Shown here: positions 17,427-26,242 of the stretch, piece after piece
Numbering within the stretch: position 1 is the stretch's first letter
How the letters are laid out: each line of letters starts with the position of its first letter
Assembly: GCF_011290505.1 (NCBI RefSeq)
Contig: NZ_JAANPV010000007.1
Location: forward strand, 124,001-188,000
DNA: 64,000 nucleotides
Direction of reading: 5' to 3'
Source of the DNA: Paenalcaligenes suwonensis
GTDB taxonomy: Bacteria > Pseudomonadota > Gammaproteobacteria > Burkholderiales > Burkholderiaceae_B
Notes under the pieces: model-generated
Database searches by the model: none
What the model was told of the DNA's origin: nothing
The model's input: the letters and a program-made list of their open reading frames with translations, nothing else
Translations under genes and position numbers: made by a program

Positions 17427-19428
17427 GAGTCAGTGCCTCCTTAAATACGCTAATCCCTACACGGTTGTACGTGTCTATAAAGCGTTCAGACCCTTCACGC
17501 TCTTTAAGATAAATGTCCACCAACGCCTCGATGACTTCTGGTACTTCATCGTAAGACACGGATGGCCCCAAAATTTTGCCTAATGCCGCCTCTTGGTCAG
17601 AACGGCCACCCAGCGTAATTTGGTAGCTTTCTTGTCCACCCTTGTCTAAGCCCAGAATCCCAATATGGGCCACATGATGGTGCGCACAGGCATTAATACA
17701 GCCAGACACGTTAATGCTTAACGGCCCTACTTCGCGCTGTTTTTCTTCCGAGAAACGCAAAGCAATGCGCTGTGCTACCGGCACTGAACGCGCGGTAGCC
17801 AGGCTGCAATAATCCATGCCAGGACACGCAATGGAATCGGACAACAAACCTTTATTAGCAGTAGCTAACCCTGCTTTGCATAGTGCTTGCCATACGGTGT
17901 ACACATCGTCTTGCTTCACGTGCGGCAGTACCAAGTTCTGCCTGTGTGACACACGCACCTCGTTCAGTGAGTAACGCTCTGCCAAACTTGCAATCAATTC
18001 CATCTGTTCAGCACTGGCATCACCCGGAATCCCACCACTGGGTTTAAGAGAAACCACCACACTGATGTAGCCCGGCTGTTTGTGCGGGTGCGAGTTATTG
18101 TCTACCCAGCTTGCAAATGCCGAGTTCTCTGCCTTAGCCGCTGTAAAGCTAGACGATTGTGCTGGTAGATTTTGCTCTAGCGCCGGTGCTACAAAGCGCG
18201 CTTGAACCGCCTCTACAATAGCCGGATCCAGCGGTGGCCTCTCAGCCAACAACGCCGCAAACTCGGTGTTAATCATCTCTATAAAGGTTTCGGGCTTGAG
18301 CTCTCGTACCAGAATCTTGATACGTGCTTTATAGATGTTGTCACGTCGTCCCAACGCATTGTAAACACGCAAAATCGCTTCTATATAACGCAGTAAATCG
18401 TGTTCAGGCAGCCATTCGCGCACTAAGGTACCCACCACTGGCGTACGACCTAAACCACCACCTGCATAGATGTGGAAGGCGATATCACCTGCCTCGGTGG
18501 TATCAGCAATAATGCCAATATCGTGAAAACGTATAGCGGCACGATCATTCGCACTACCCGTAATAGCAATCTTGAATTTACGTGGTAAGTAGGTGAATTC
18601 TGGATGTTCTGTGGACCATTGGCGCATGATCTCGGCATACACACGCGGATCTACGCGTTCGTCGGCGGCTGCCCCGGCAAATTCATCCGTCGTGACGTTA
18701 CGTATACAGTTACCACTGGTTTGAATGCAATGCAGATCCGCATCGGCCAGTACCGATAAAATTTCTGCCGATTCAGATAATTTGGGCCAGTTATATTGCA
18801 GGTTTTGGCGTGTAGTGAAGTGCCCATAACCTTTATCAAACTTACGTGCTACATACGCTAACTGCGATAACTGTATAGCACTTAAGGTGCCATACGGAAT
18901 GGCCACACGCAGCATGTAACCATGTAATTGCAAGTACAAACCATTCATCAACCTATACACCTTGAACTGCTCTTCGGTCAGTTCACCCGATAGGCGACGT
19001 TGTACTTGTTCGGAAAAATGCTGAGCGCGTTCCTTTAGAAACGTACGCTCACTATCGTCATAACGGTAAATTCCAGCGTGAGGAGCATCGACTCCTGCCG
19101 CAGGGGCTGCTTGTAAAGCATAGTCTACTGTTTCCGCACCAGCTTGCTTGCCTAAATCGGCACGCACAGACGGGCCACGTGCACGCAATTGCTCCCTAAA
19201 GGTTGTAGGCACAATACCGCGATCAGTTGCTTCGGCGGCCTGGGGCACAGGGTCTACAATTTCGTTATTGGCGACTGCTGCTTGCGCGGCGTGTTGTGCA
19301 GCCTCTAAGGCATCATCGGAAAACACATGGGCATGCTCTAGGGCCTCAACCCATTGATAGCGGCTATCCAGCCATACCACTGCACCATCGTGCAAACGAT
19401 TAGCAGAAATTAAATGGTAGTCACTCAT
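17416..19428 (-). CDS. cysI: Nitrite/sulfite reductase (CysI) with N-terminal DUF2849 domain
   Basis: A siroheme/4Fe-4S enzyme that reduces sulfite to sulfide with six electrons in cysteine synthesis. The four cluster cysteines appear in ACPGMDYCSLA and NVSGCINACAHHH. The ferredoxin-like half-domains FDKGYGHFTTRQNLQYNW and VSHRQNLVLPHV are present. Residues 1 to about 95 (SANRLHDGAVVWLDSRYQW ... FREQLRARGPSVRADL) look like a complete DUF2849 domain, which in other proteobacteria is a separate small protein encoded beside cysI. The total of 670 residues is about 100 longer than a usual CysI, matching this fusion. It is followed by the coupled DUF934 gene. Confidence 0.9.
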   Translation of the reverse strand: MSDYHLISANRLHDGAVVWLDSRYQWVEALEHAHVFSDDALEAAQHAAQAAVANNEIVDPVPQAAEATDRGIVPTTFREQLRARGPSVRADLGKQAGAETVDYALQAAPAAGVDAPHAGIYRYDDSERTFLKERAQHFSEQVQRRLSGELTEEQFKVYRLMNGLYLQLHGYMLRVAIPYGTLSAIQLSQLAYVARKFDKGYGHFTTRQNLQYNWPKLSESAEILSVLADADLHCIQTSGNCIRNVTTDEFAGAAADERVDPRVYAEIMRQWSTEHPEFTYLPRKFKIAITGSANDRAAIRFHDIGIIADTTEAGDIAFHIYAGGGLGRTPVVGTLVREWLPEHDLLRYIEAILRVYNALGRRDNIYKARIKILVRELKPETFIEMINTEFAALLAERPPLDPAIVEAVQARFVAPALEQNLPAQSSSFTAAKAENSAFASWVDNNSHPHKQPGYISVVVSLKPSGGIPGDASAEQMELIASLAERYSLNEVRVSHRQNLVLPHVKQDDVYTVWQALCKAGLATANKGLLSDSIACPGMDYCSLATARSVPVAQRIALRFSEEKQREVGPLSINVSGCINACAHHHVAHIGILGLDKGGQESYQITLGGRSDQEAALGKILGPSVSYDEVPEVIEALVDIYLKEREGSERFIDTYNRVGISVFKEALTHAV

Positions 19429-19510
19429 CGTATACCTGTAGGATTGAAGGCAACGTCAATCACGACGTAGCCCCATCCCGGCTACAGCGCGTTACCTAGT
19501 CATAAACACA

Positions 19511-19527
19511 CCCTGCCACCGGCAGGG
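19511..19527. repeat. Small GC-rich hairpin upstream of cysI
   Basis: CCCTGCC-ACC-GGCAGGG is a perfect 7-bp stem with a 3-nt loop in the 210-base spacer between the cysI start (19428) and the DedA-rhodanese stop (19639). It could terminate the upstream gene or act in the cysI leader. No T tract follows on either strand. No other element was recognised in the spacer. Confidence 0.4.
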
Positions 19528-19638
19528 CATCGCTATCATGCTGTTTATTGTGACCAGACTCGCTATAGCTGACAAAGTATAAAAAGGCATATGCAAATTC
19601 ACGATGACTTGCCTACGCCGTGCGCTAGGGCTTCGGTG

Positions 19639-20580
19639 TTACTGGGCGACCTCTACCAACTCTAGCGGATGGCCCGCCGCCACCCATGCATCAATACCAC
19701 CGTGTAATGGCCGAACATGTGTGTAGCCCAGTAGTTTTAAGCGCTGAACCACCCTCGCTGCAGAGGCATCGTTAGGGCAAGAACAATACACCACTACCTC
19801 GTGACTTAGCTCGATACTTAAGGCCTGTGGGCATTGCAGGTTTTTTTCATCAAGCAGCACCGAACCGGGAATACTGCCATCCGTTCGATAAAACTCACTG
19901 CGCACATCCAAAATTAAGGGTTGAGCCCCATCTTGGATCAAGCAATACAACTCATCTGCACTAATGCGTATGCGACGGATCATCTTCAAAAAAGCATGAC
20001 GCTGCCATGCCTTACGTGCAATAAACAACGCCAACAGCACAGCCAGTATCACCAGTCCCCAGCGGCCTAACGCGTCTAAGGTAGCCAACAACTCGCCAAT
20101 GGTAGCGCTAAACAAGCTGCCCAATAACAATGCCGAACCTACCCAGACAGCAGCACCCAGCATGTCGTACCACATAAAACGTCGCACATCAGTCCCTAGC
20201 GCACCCGCCATGGCACTGGCTACGGATGCAAAACCAGGAATAAATTTTGCGACTAATAGCGACTTAGGGCCCCAACGCAAATACACGTCTTCAGTTTGAC
20301 GCACACACGAATCGGGCGACAGTGACACACGGCACAGCGTGGCCATAACTTGTCGGCCATAACGACGTCCTGCATAGAACCACAATACGTCAGCAATCAA
20401 CGCGGCCACCACCGCTAAGGCTAATAGTGCAGGTATAGAAAACCGTCCAGCCTGCGCCAACGCACTGGTCACCACTAACGTGGGATACGCCGGTATAGGA
20501 GCACCTAACTGCTCAATTAATACATTCAGAAAAACCAGCCCCAAACCGTGCTGTTCAATGACATTCATGAGCCACTGCAT
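19639..20580 (-). CDS. DedA family membrane protein fused to a rhodanese domain
   Basis: The 313-residue protein has an N-terminal DedA/SNARE-associated domain of about 200 residues (EQLGAPIPAYPTLVVTSAL, then KSLLVAKFIPGFASVASAMAG) with four to six TM segments. A cytoplasmic rhodanese (sulfurtransferase) domain spans about residues 210-310: ILDVRSEFYRTDGSIPGSVLLD and the catalytic Cys in VVYCSCPNDASA. DedA proteins move lipid carriers; the rhodanese part would bind persulfide sulfur. It lies upstream of cysI on the same strand, so a link to sulfur metabolism is possible but unproven. Confidence 0.85.
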   Translation of the reverse strand: MQWLMNVIEQHGLGLVFLNVLIEQLGAPIPAYPTLVVTSALAQAGRFSIPALLALAVVAALIADVLWFYAGRRYGRQVMATLCRVSLSPDSCVRQTEDVYLRWGPKSLLVAKFIPGFASVASAMAGALGTDVRRFMWYDMLGAAVWVGSALLLGSLFSATIGELLATLDALGRWGLVILAVLLALFIARKAWQRHAFLKMIRRIRISADELYCLIQDGAQPLILDVRSEFYRTDGSIPGSVLLDEKNLQCPQALSIELSHEVVVYCSCPNDASAARVVQRLKLLGYTHVRPLHGGIDAWVAAGHPLELVEVAQ

Positions 20581-20704
20581 GCTCTAGTTCCTTTGTTCTA
20601 CCAACATCCTGACTACTTCAGCCCTATTATCCCCCGCTACGCGATGGCTGTGAATCACTGACCACACCCTTATTTAGTCCTATGCTTTATTCATAAACAA
20701 TATG

Positions 20705-20723
20705 ATACGATACCGTATCGTAT
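20705..20723. promoter_or_regulatory. TetR-type palindromic operator
   Basis: ATACGATAC-C-GTATCGTAT is a perfect 9-bp inverted repeat around one base, ending 19 bases before the ATG at 20742. It is the form of a TetR-family operator, and a TetR gene is second in this operon (21597-22244). It overlaps the expected promoter, so binding would repress transporter and regulator together. The link to this TetR is inference. Confidence 0.75.
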
Positions 20724-20741
20724 TAATCCATGAGAACTGTC

Positions 20742-21587
20742 ATGAATCCAAAAGCTGCCGCAGCCCTTGCTACCGTACTTTGGGGCTTTACCTACGTTGT
20801 CACCACACTGATGTTGCCTCCGCACCCTTTCTTGATTTCAGCGGTTAGGGCCATGGGTGGTGCCATTATCCTGTTGCTGATTGCGAGGCAACTGCCAGCA
20901 CCTGGCTGGTTAGGTCGTCTGGTTATCTTGGGTACACTCAACACTTGCCTGTTCTTCTCGCTGTTGTTTGTCTCTGCACTGCGTTTACCCGGTGGTGTTG
21001 CCGCTATTTTTCAAGCACTAGGCCCGTTATTCGTTATTTTGCTGGGCTGGGCTATCTTAGGTGCTAAACCTACTACGCTGAAAATTCTCAGTGTCATCAT
21101 CGGTGTTATTGGTGTCGCTCTCGTGGTACTTAAAGGCGATGCACAGGTGGATTTTCTAGGTGTATTAGCCGCCTTAGGTAGTACCTTGTCTTTAGCCTTA
21201 GGTGGCGTACTGATGAACCGCTGGGGCAAACCACCTATGGGCATGATCAACTTTACGGGCTGGCAACTCTTCATCGCTGGTATAGAGCTAAGTTTGCTGA
21301 CTGCCTTGATGGGCGACTTCCCCAGCGAACTCACTAGCACACACTTGCTGGGCTTCTTTATACTGGCACTTGCTCTAACCGCTATTCCTTTTGTGCTATG
21401 GTTTAGAGCTATTGCTCATGCAGGTGCTGTAACCATTGCGCCCTTCTTTTTACTTGTACCCATTACCGCTTTTGCCTTAGACGCCATCATTAAATCCGTT
21501 GTACCCACCCCTTTCCAATTGCTGGGTATAGCCATCGTGATTGCTGGATTGCTACTCAGCCAAAAGAAAATACCTTCAGCTACCTAA
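20742..21587 (+). CDS. DMT superfamily (EamA) transporter
   Basis: The 281-residue inner-membrane protein has ten TM segments in two EamA repeats (AAALATVLWGFTYVVTT near the start; LAALGSTLSLALGGVLMNRWG opening the second). The usual length is about 290. Two in-frame ATGs exist (20730, 20742); GAGA lies six bases before the second, which I prefer. Substrate is unknown; the family exports metabolites, amino acids or drugs. It heads an operon with tetR and an APH(3')-like gene behind a palindromic operator. Confidence 0.85.
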   Translation: MNPKAAAALATVLWGFTYVVTTLMLPPHPFLISAVRAMGGAIILLLIARQLPAPGWLGRLVILGTLNTCLFFSLLFVSALRLPGGVAAIFQALGPLFVILLGWAILGAKPTTLKILSVIIGVIGVALVVLKGDAQVDFLGVLAALGSTLSLALGGVLMNRWGKPPMGMINFTGWQLFIAGIELSLLTALMGDFPSELTSTHLLGFFILALALTAIPFVLWFRAIAHAGAVTIAPFFLLVPITAFALDAIIKSVVPTPFQLLGIAIVIAGLLLSQKKIPSAT

Positions 21588-21596
21588 ACTCTCGTT

Positions 21597-22244
21597 ATGA
21601 CAGATCAGACCACTACCACCTCTGGCACCGGCAGCCGCCTCACTTACCGAGGGGCTGCCAGACGCTTACAGATACTGGAGGTAGCGTCTGAACGCTTTTT
21701 GGAAGACGGTTACGCAGGCGTCAGCGTGGACCAAATTGTGGCCCAAGTTGGTGGCTCTAAAACCAACGTCTATAAGCAATTTGGGGGTAAAGAAGGCTTA
21801 TTTCTGGCCGTGGTACAAAGCCTGTCGAACGCCTTTATACACGACCTAGAAAATATAGATTTGCGCGACCAAGCCCCTGAACAGGGCTTACGCACACTAG
21901 CCAATGCCTTACTTAATATCTTGCTGCAAGACAGGCACTTAGCGTTTCAGCGCTTGATCATTGCAGAATCAAATCGCTTCCCCGAAATGGGACGGGTCTG
22001 GATAGAAAGCGGGCCAGAACAATCGCGTAAGGTGGTAGCCCGCTATTTAGAGCAGCAACAAGAACAAGGGCGGCTGCAGGTACCAAACCCACTACGTGCC
22101 GCCCTATTTTTTCATGACATGATTACCTTTAACCCCGTGCACTTAGCCATGCTAGGCATAGGCTACGATGCAGCAGCGCTAGAGGTATTTATCTCCGATG
22201 CTATTGCCACCTTCTTAGGTGGGCACTTACCTAGAGATTGCTAG
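21597..22244 (+). CDS. TetR family transcriptional regulator
   Basis: The 215-residue protein has an N-terminal TetR helix-turn-helix (ILEVASERFLEDGYAGVSVDQIVAQVGGSKTNVYKQFGGKEGLF, about residues 26-69) and an AefR-like helical ligand domain (LIIAESNRFPEMGRVWIESGP). It starts nine bases after the transporter stop. It probably represses its own operon through the palindrome at 20705-20723, with an exported compound as inducer. This is inferred from gene order. Confidence 0.88.
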   Translation: MTDQTTTTSGTGSRLTYRGAARRLQILEVASERFLEDGYAGVSVDQIVAQVGGSKTNVYKQFGGKEGLFLAVVQSLSNAFIHDLENIDLRDQAPEQGLRTLANALLNILLQDRHLAFQRLIIAESNRFPEMGRVWIESGPEQSRKVVARYLEQQQEQGRLQVPNPLRAALFFHDMITFNPVHLAMLGIGYDAAALEVFISDAIATFLGGHLPRDC

Positions 22245-22261
22245 CTTTTTACCCCCTACGC

Positions 22262-23074
22262 ATGATTCCTATGCCAGAACCACAGCCACTCGCTTCTCTG
22301 CCAGTTTCATTACCTACAGACTGGCAAGCCCTGCTGGCTCCTTATCGCTGGCGCGCTCAAACTGAAGGTTGTTCAGACGCTGCCGTCTTTCGTTTAGAGG
22401 CCATAGGCCAAAACACGCTCTTCCTGAAAACAGAACGTATGCATGCACACGCCGAGTTAGCGGATGAAGAAACACGCCTACGTTGGTTAGCTGCGCAGGG
22501 ACTTGCTTGCCCTGCGGTGATGGCCAGCCATTTCCAATCTGAACGAGGCTGGTTGTTGCTGAGTGCGGTAGCAGGCAACAATATCTACTCCAGCGCACTG
22601 CCCGCCGCACAGGCTGTGCCGCTCATCGCGCACGCTCTTAAAGCCCTACATCAGGTTACCGCCGCGAACTGCCCTTTTGATCATTCAGCAGCCGTACGTA
22701 TCACCCATGCACAAGCAAGATTACAAGCTGGGCTTGTTTTGTTAGACGATGTGGATGAAGAAAACCAAGGCTTAACTGCCGAGCAACTTTTTCAAAAACT
22801 CGTTAGCCTACAACCCAAAAGCGAAGACATGGTCGTCACCCACGGTGATGCCTGTTTACCCAACTTCATGGCCGAAAACGGCACATTTACGGGTTATATA
22901 GATTGTGGACGTTTAGGTGTGGCTGATCGGTACCAAGATATTGCACTTGCGCTACGCGACATCCATGCTGACTTTGGCAGCGCATACGTCCCCCTTTTCA
23001 TGGAGCACTACGGTCTTGCCACGCTAGATGAGCAACGTATAGCCTTCTACACGTTGTTAGACGAATTCTTTTAA
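22262..23074 (+). CDS. Aminoglycoside O-phosphotransferase, APH(3') family
   Basis: The 270-residue kinase-fold protein has the catalytic HGD in VVTHGDACLPNFM, the metal-binding Asp in GYIDCGRLGVADRYQDIALA and a C-terminus IAFYTLLDEFF, all hallmarks of APH(3')-II-like kanamycin/neomycin phosphotransferases (usual length about 264). It starts 17 bases after the tetR stop; ATGs at 22262 and 22271 are both possible, neither with a strong ribosome-binding site. It may confer low-level resistance or act on another sugar-like substrate. No transposon or integron border was seen. Confidence 0.88.
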   Translation: MIPMPEPQPLASLPVSLPTDWQALLAPYRWRAQTEGCSDAAVFRLEAIGQNTLFLKTERMHAHAELADEETRLRWLAAQGLACPAVMASHFQSERGWLLLSAVAGNNIYSSALPAAQAVPLIAHALKALHQVTAANCPFDHSAAVRITHAQARLQAGLVLLDDVDEENQGLTAEQLFQKLVSLQPKSEDMVVTHGDACLPNFMAENGTFTGYIDCGRLGVADRYQDIALALRDIHADFGSAYVPLFMEHYGLATLDEQRIAFYTLLDEFF

Positions 23075-23088
23075 CACCCAGGCCTGAG

Positions 23089-23777
23089 CTACGACAGGCT
23101 GCTGCGGTACTCAGTAGGCCCCATTCCGGTGTGCTTACTGAAATACTTACTCAGGTAGGACGGGTCTACGAAACCCAAGGTATCCGCAATATGCTGAATG
23201 CTCTGATGCGATTTCCTAAGCTCTTTTTTGATTTCTAAAATGACCTGTCTATCTATCAGCGTTTTAGGTGCGTCATTAAAAAACCGTCGCGTCAGCTGCG
23301 ATAAGTAATACGGTGTAATGTGCAACGCCTTGGCATAAAAGGCGACCTCCCTATGCTGCCTACACGCTGTAGATGCTGCTCCCACACCGATACAAATGCC
23401 GTCAGCTCTTCAGACGCAGCAATATAAGGCGACGTGTTTAAGTATGAAAACAAATGATTGGGTAAAGCGTAAGCCACCTCGGCGGCCAGAGAACGCTGCA
23501 ACACATAATACGAACAACGAAACTGCCTAGAACGCTGTTTCATCACGACGATAGAGTCTTCAGCCAATACCAACAAATCATGCGGTTTGACACTATAGGG
23601 CTGAAAGTTCACCTCTAGCTCTGCCTCACCACCTTGGCACACTAGCACCACTACATAGGCCAATTCCAAGGGATGTGCTGGCACGTTACTAAAGCAAATA
23701 GTGCCACAATCAACTTCTGCTGAGCCACACGCTAATAGCGTCGCGTCTGTTTCCATTACTACCGCACTATTTTCCAT
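23089..23777 (-). pseudogene. AraC family regulator, disrupted by frameshift and probable internal deletion
   Basis: The N-terminal part (23777 down to about 23355) encodes a cupin-like sensor domain: PAHPLELAYVVVLVCQGGEAEL ... LNTSPYIAASEELTAFVSVWEQHLQRV. The C-terminal part (about 23370-23089, another frame) encodes a complete AraC DNA-binding domain: REVAFYAKALHITPYYLSQLTRRF, then IQHIADTLGFVDPSYLSKYFSKHTGMGPTEYRSS. The frame changes near 23345-23370. The joined product would be about 220 residues, well below the usual 290, and lacks the linker region, so a deletion of several dozen codons with a frame change is likely. It is probably not functional. Confidence 0.75.
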
Positions 23778-23902
23778 AAAAGCGTAAAAATAACTATTTT
23801 GTTTTCAAAATTACCTTTTTTACTCAAGCTTCTACCTTAGCATAGGCTGCTGTTTTTTCTACACTGTTCTCTGTTCATCGACTACAAAAACAGGAGCACA
23901 CC

Positions 23903-24445
23903 GTGCTGAACACTACACGTTTACTTCTTAGACCATGGCAAGCTAGCGATGCGGCAAGCCTATACCACTACGCCAAAGACGAGCGCGTAGGGCCTATCGC
24001 TGGATGGCCTGCGCACCAAAGCGAAGCAGAAAGCTTAGACATTATTCAAACTATTTTTGCGCAAGACGAGGTGTATGCGGTGGCCCTTGCCAGCGATGAC
24101 GTCGCCATCGGCATGATTGGTTTATTACGAGGCAAAGATAGCAATTTCAGCTTGCCGGACACCGAAGCAGAAGTTGCTTACTGGATAGGCGTCCCGTTTT
24201 GGGGGCAAGGGCTTATCCCCGAGGCTCTGCGCGCCGTCATGCGCCACGCCTTCCAAACCCTAAACGTAGAGGCATTGTGGTGCGGTTATTTTGCTGACAA
24301 CGTGCAGTCATTCAAAGCACAGGCTAAATGCGGATTCATCCATCACCATACGGAAGAACAACAATTTAACCCGTTCATGAACGACTACCGCACCGAACAT
24401 ATTAGCCGTATTACTAAAGCGCAATGGCTGCAAACTCAAGCCTAA
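23903..24445 (+). CDS. GNAT family N-acetyltransferase, RimJ/RimL type
   Basis: The 180-residue protein starts LNTTRLLLRPWQASDAASLY (first codon GTG, with CAGGAG seven bases upstream) and has AYWIGVPFWGQGLIPEALRAVMRHAF, the acetyl-CoA-binding loop of the RimJ/RimL group. Such enzymes acetylate ribosomal-protein N-termini or small molecules; substrate is unknown here. It overlaps the 3' end of the convergent diguanylate cyclase gene by four bases. Confidence 0.85.
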   Translation: MLNTTRLLLRPWQASDAASLYHYAKDERVGPIAGWPAHQSEAESLDIIQTIFAQDEVYAVALASDDVAIGMIGLLRGKDSNFSLPDTEAEVAYWIGVPFWGQGLIPEALRAVMRHAFQTLNVEALWCGYFADNVQSFKAQAKCGFIHHHTEEQQFNPFMNDYRTEHISRITKAQWLQTQA

Positions 24446-25990
24446 GCTTCCACCCTATTTCTGCCGTTATGCTTAGCCTCATAGAGCTTTTCATCGGCTT
24501 GCTTAAGCACAACGGCAGAATCCGTCATCTCAGCAGGCGACATCGCTACGCCTAGAGAAATCGTAATCTGCCCCACGATTGGCATGGCTGTCGCGGCAAC
24601 TTGAGCACGTAAACGTTCGGCCACTTCTACAGCGACCTCTAAGGGTGTGTCCGGTAATAGAATCAAGAACTCTTCGCCACCTATGCGGCATGCTAAATCC
24701 TCGCTGCGCACACAGGCCAACATTTGTACGCCTAGCTCTTTAAGTACCAAATCCCCCACGTCATGCCCATGCGTGTCATTCACTTTCTTAAAGAAGTCTA
24801 TATCGACGGAAATCACCGAGAACAAGCGATGTGTATGTTCATACACACGCAACTCCTGCTCCAAGCCACGACGGTTCAGCAAACCCGTTAAGGGGTCCGT
24901 ACGGTTATCTTTGTCTAGCCGCTCAATGTTGCGCTTTAAAAAGCCCATCCCCATGAGCAATGCTTTCTTTAACTCGTGCGCTTCAAAATACCAAGAACGC
25001 ACATGGCTGATTTCACTTTCAGTCCCTGATGAATGCATCACGCGGGCATTCTCTGCTAATTGACGCAATGGCTTGGCGATTTTTCGTGCGCCCCACCATA
25101 CCAACAGCAACGAAATCACGGCTACGGGCAACGTTTTATGAATCACTTGGTGCATTAAGCCCTCTAAGGGTTCTAGCGTAGCAACCTCGGGACGCTGCGC
25201 CACAATTCCCCAACCACTCAACGGCACTGGCGCATAACCCGCCAACATCGTAATGCCTTGGCTATTTTGCAGTGACAAGCTTCCCGCTTGCGATTGCACC
25301 ACCTTATCAATTGCCTGATTCCCCTCTACCACGCTGCCCACTCGCGTTGTATCGGGGTGGTAAATCAATTCTTTTTCCGCCGACACCACGTACAGGTAAG
25401 AGCCGTCTCTATAAGGATGACTGCCCAACAAGCGGTTCAAAATACTTTCTTTTTTGAGGTAAAGACTGCCGCCCACCAAGCCTCTATAGGTGCCCGCCTT
25501 GTCATAAATGGGGTGTGAAATAAAGACGATGAAATTACCCACCGTCGACAGATAAGGGGCGCTGATATTGGGCTCTTGTAGTGACAAAGCCTCTTGCACT
25601 CCAGGGGTATCCAGATTCATACCCGTTAGCTGCAAGCTTTCTGGAGAAGCGGCCTGCACCTCACCCGCCTGATTAATAATCACTACCGAATTAAAGCTAT
25701 CTGTTTGCAAGCGTAGCCGTTCAGCTTCTAGAAATAAACGCTCATCGTCGTCCAGCACATCCACTAACACTGAAGCACTCACATTGAGCTGTTGCAATGC
25801 TGAGCGTAAGAACTCATTGGTGCTGCTAGCAAGCTTTTGTGCGTAGTTAAAATTGCTTTCCAGTGTGTTTTTGCACCAACTGCTGTCGTTGTACCTTGTA
25901 ACCTGCGTAAAAAGTGTTTACAAGCGTGACCAAGCAACTGAGAATAGTCACCAGCAGGATGAGCCGCAATAAATCTATTTTTTTAAACAA
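24442..25990 (-). pseudogene. Diguanylate cyclase with dCache sensor, interrupted by a 1-nt frameshift near its 5' end
   Basis: The main frame (25797-24442) encodes a periplasmic dCache-like sensor (LQTDSFNSVVIINQAGEVQA ...), a TM near the middle, a HAMP-like linker and a GGDEF domain (DPLTGLLNRRG; active site IGGEEFLILLPD). GGEEF is a catalytically competent form that makes c-di-GMP. Upstream, another frame encodes the expected first TM (KKIDLLRLILLVTILSCLV ... YKVQRQQLVQ) from a TTG at 25990. Removing one base from the A5 run at 25868-25872 joins the frames as LVQNTLESNFNYAQKLASSTNEFL. It is either a real inactivating slip or a sequencing error. Confidence 0.8.
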
Positions 25991-26242
25991 TTCTACAAAC
26001 CATTAATCAGAGATTGCACCGCATTCTGGCGACATTGTATTTTGCCATTAGCGGAGTCAATTACATAATAAACCGCTAAAACTAGGCTTTACACCACACC
26101 ACTGCATAGTCGTTGACCCGAAAATAGAGTTCACTTATCATCTATTTCCTATAACAGTTGACCTGTCCCTGCGTCATGGCCAACGTGTATGGTTCAGCTT
26201 ACATGCCAATACCAATTATTACGGGCAACAAGAGGATAGGTC

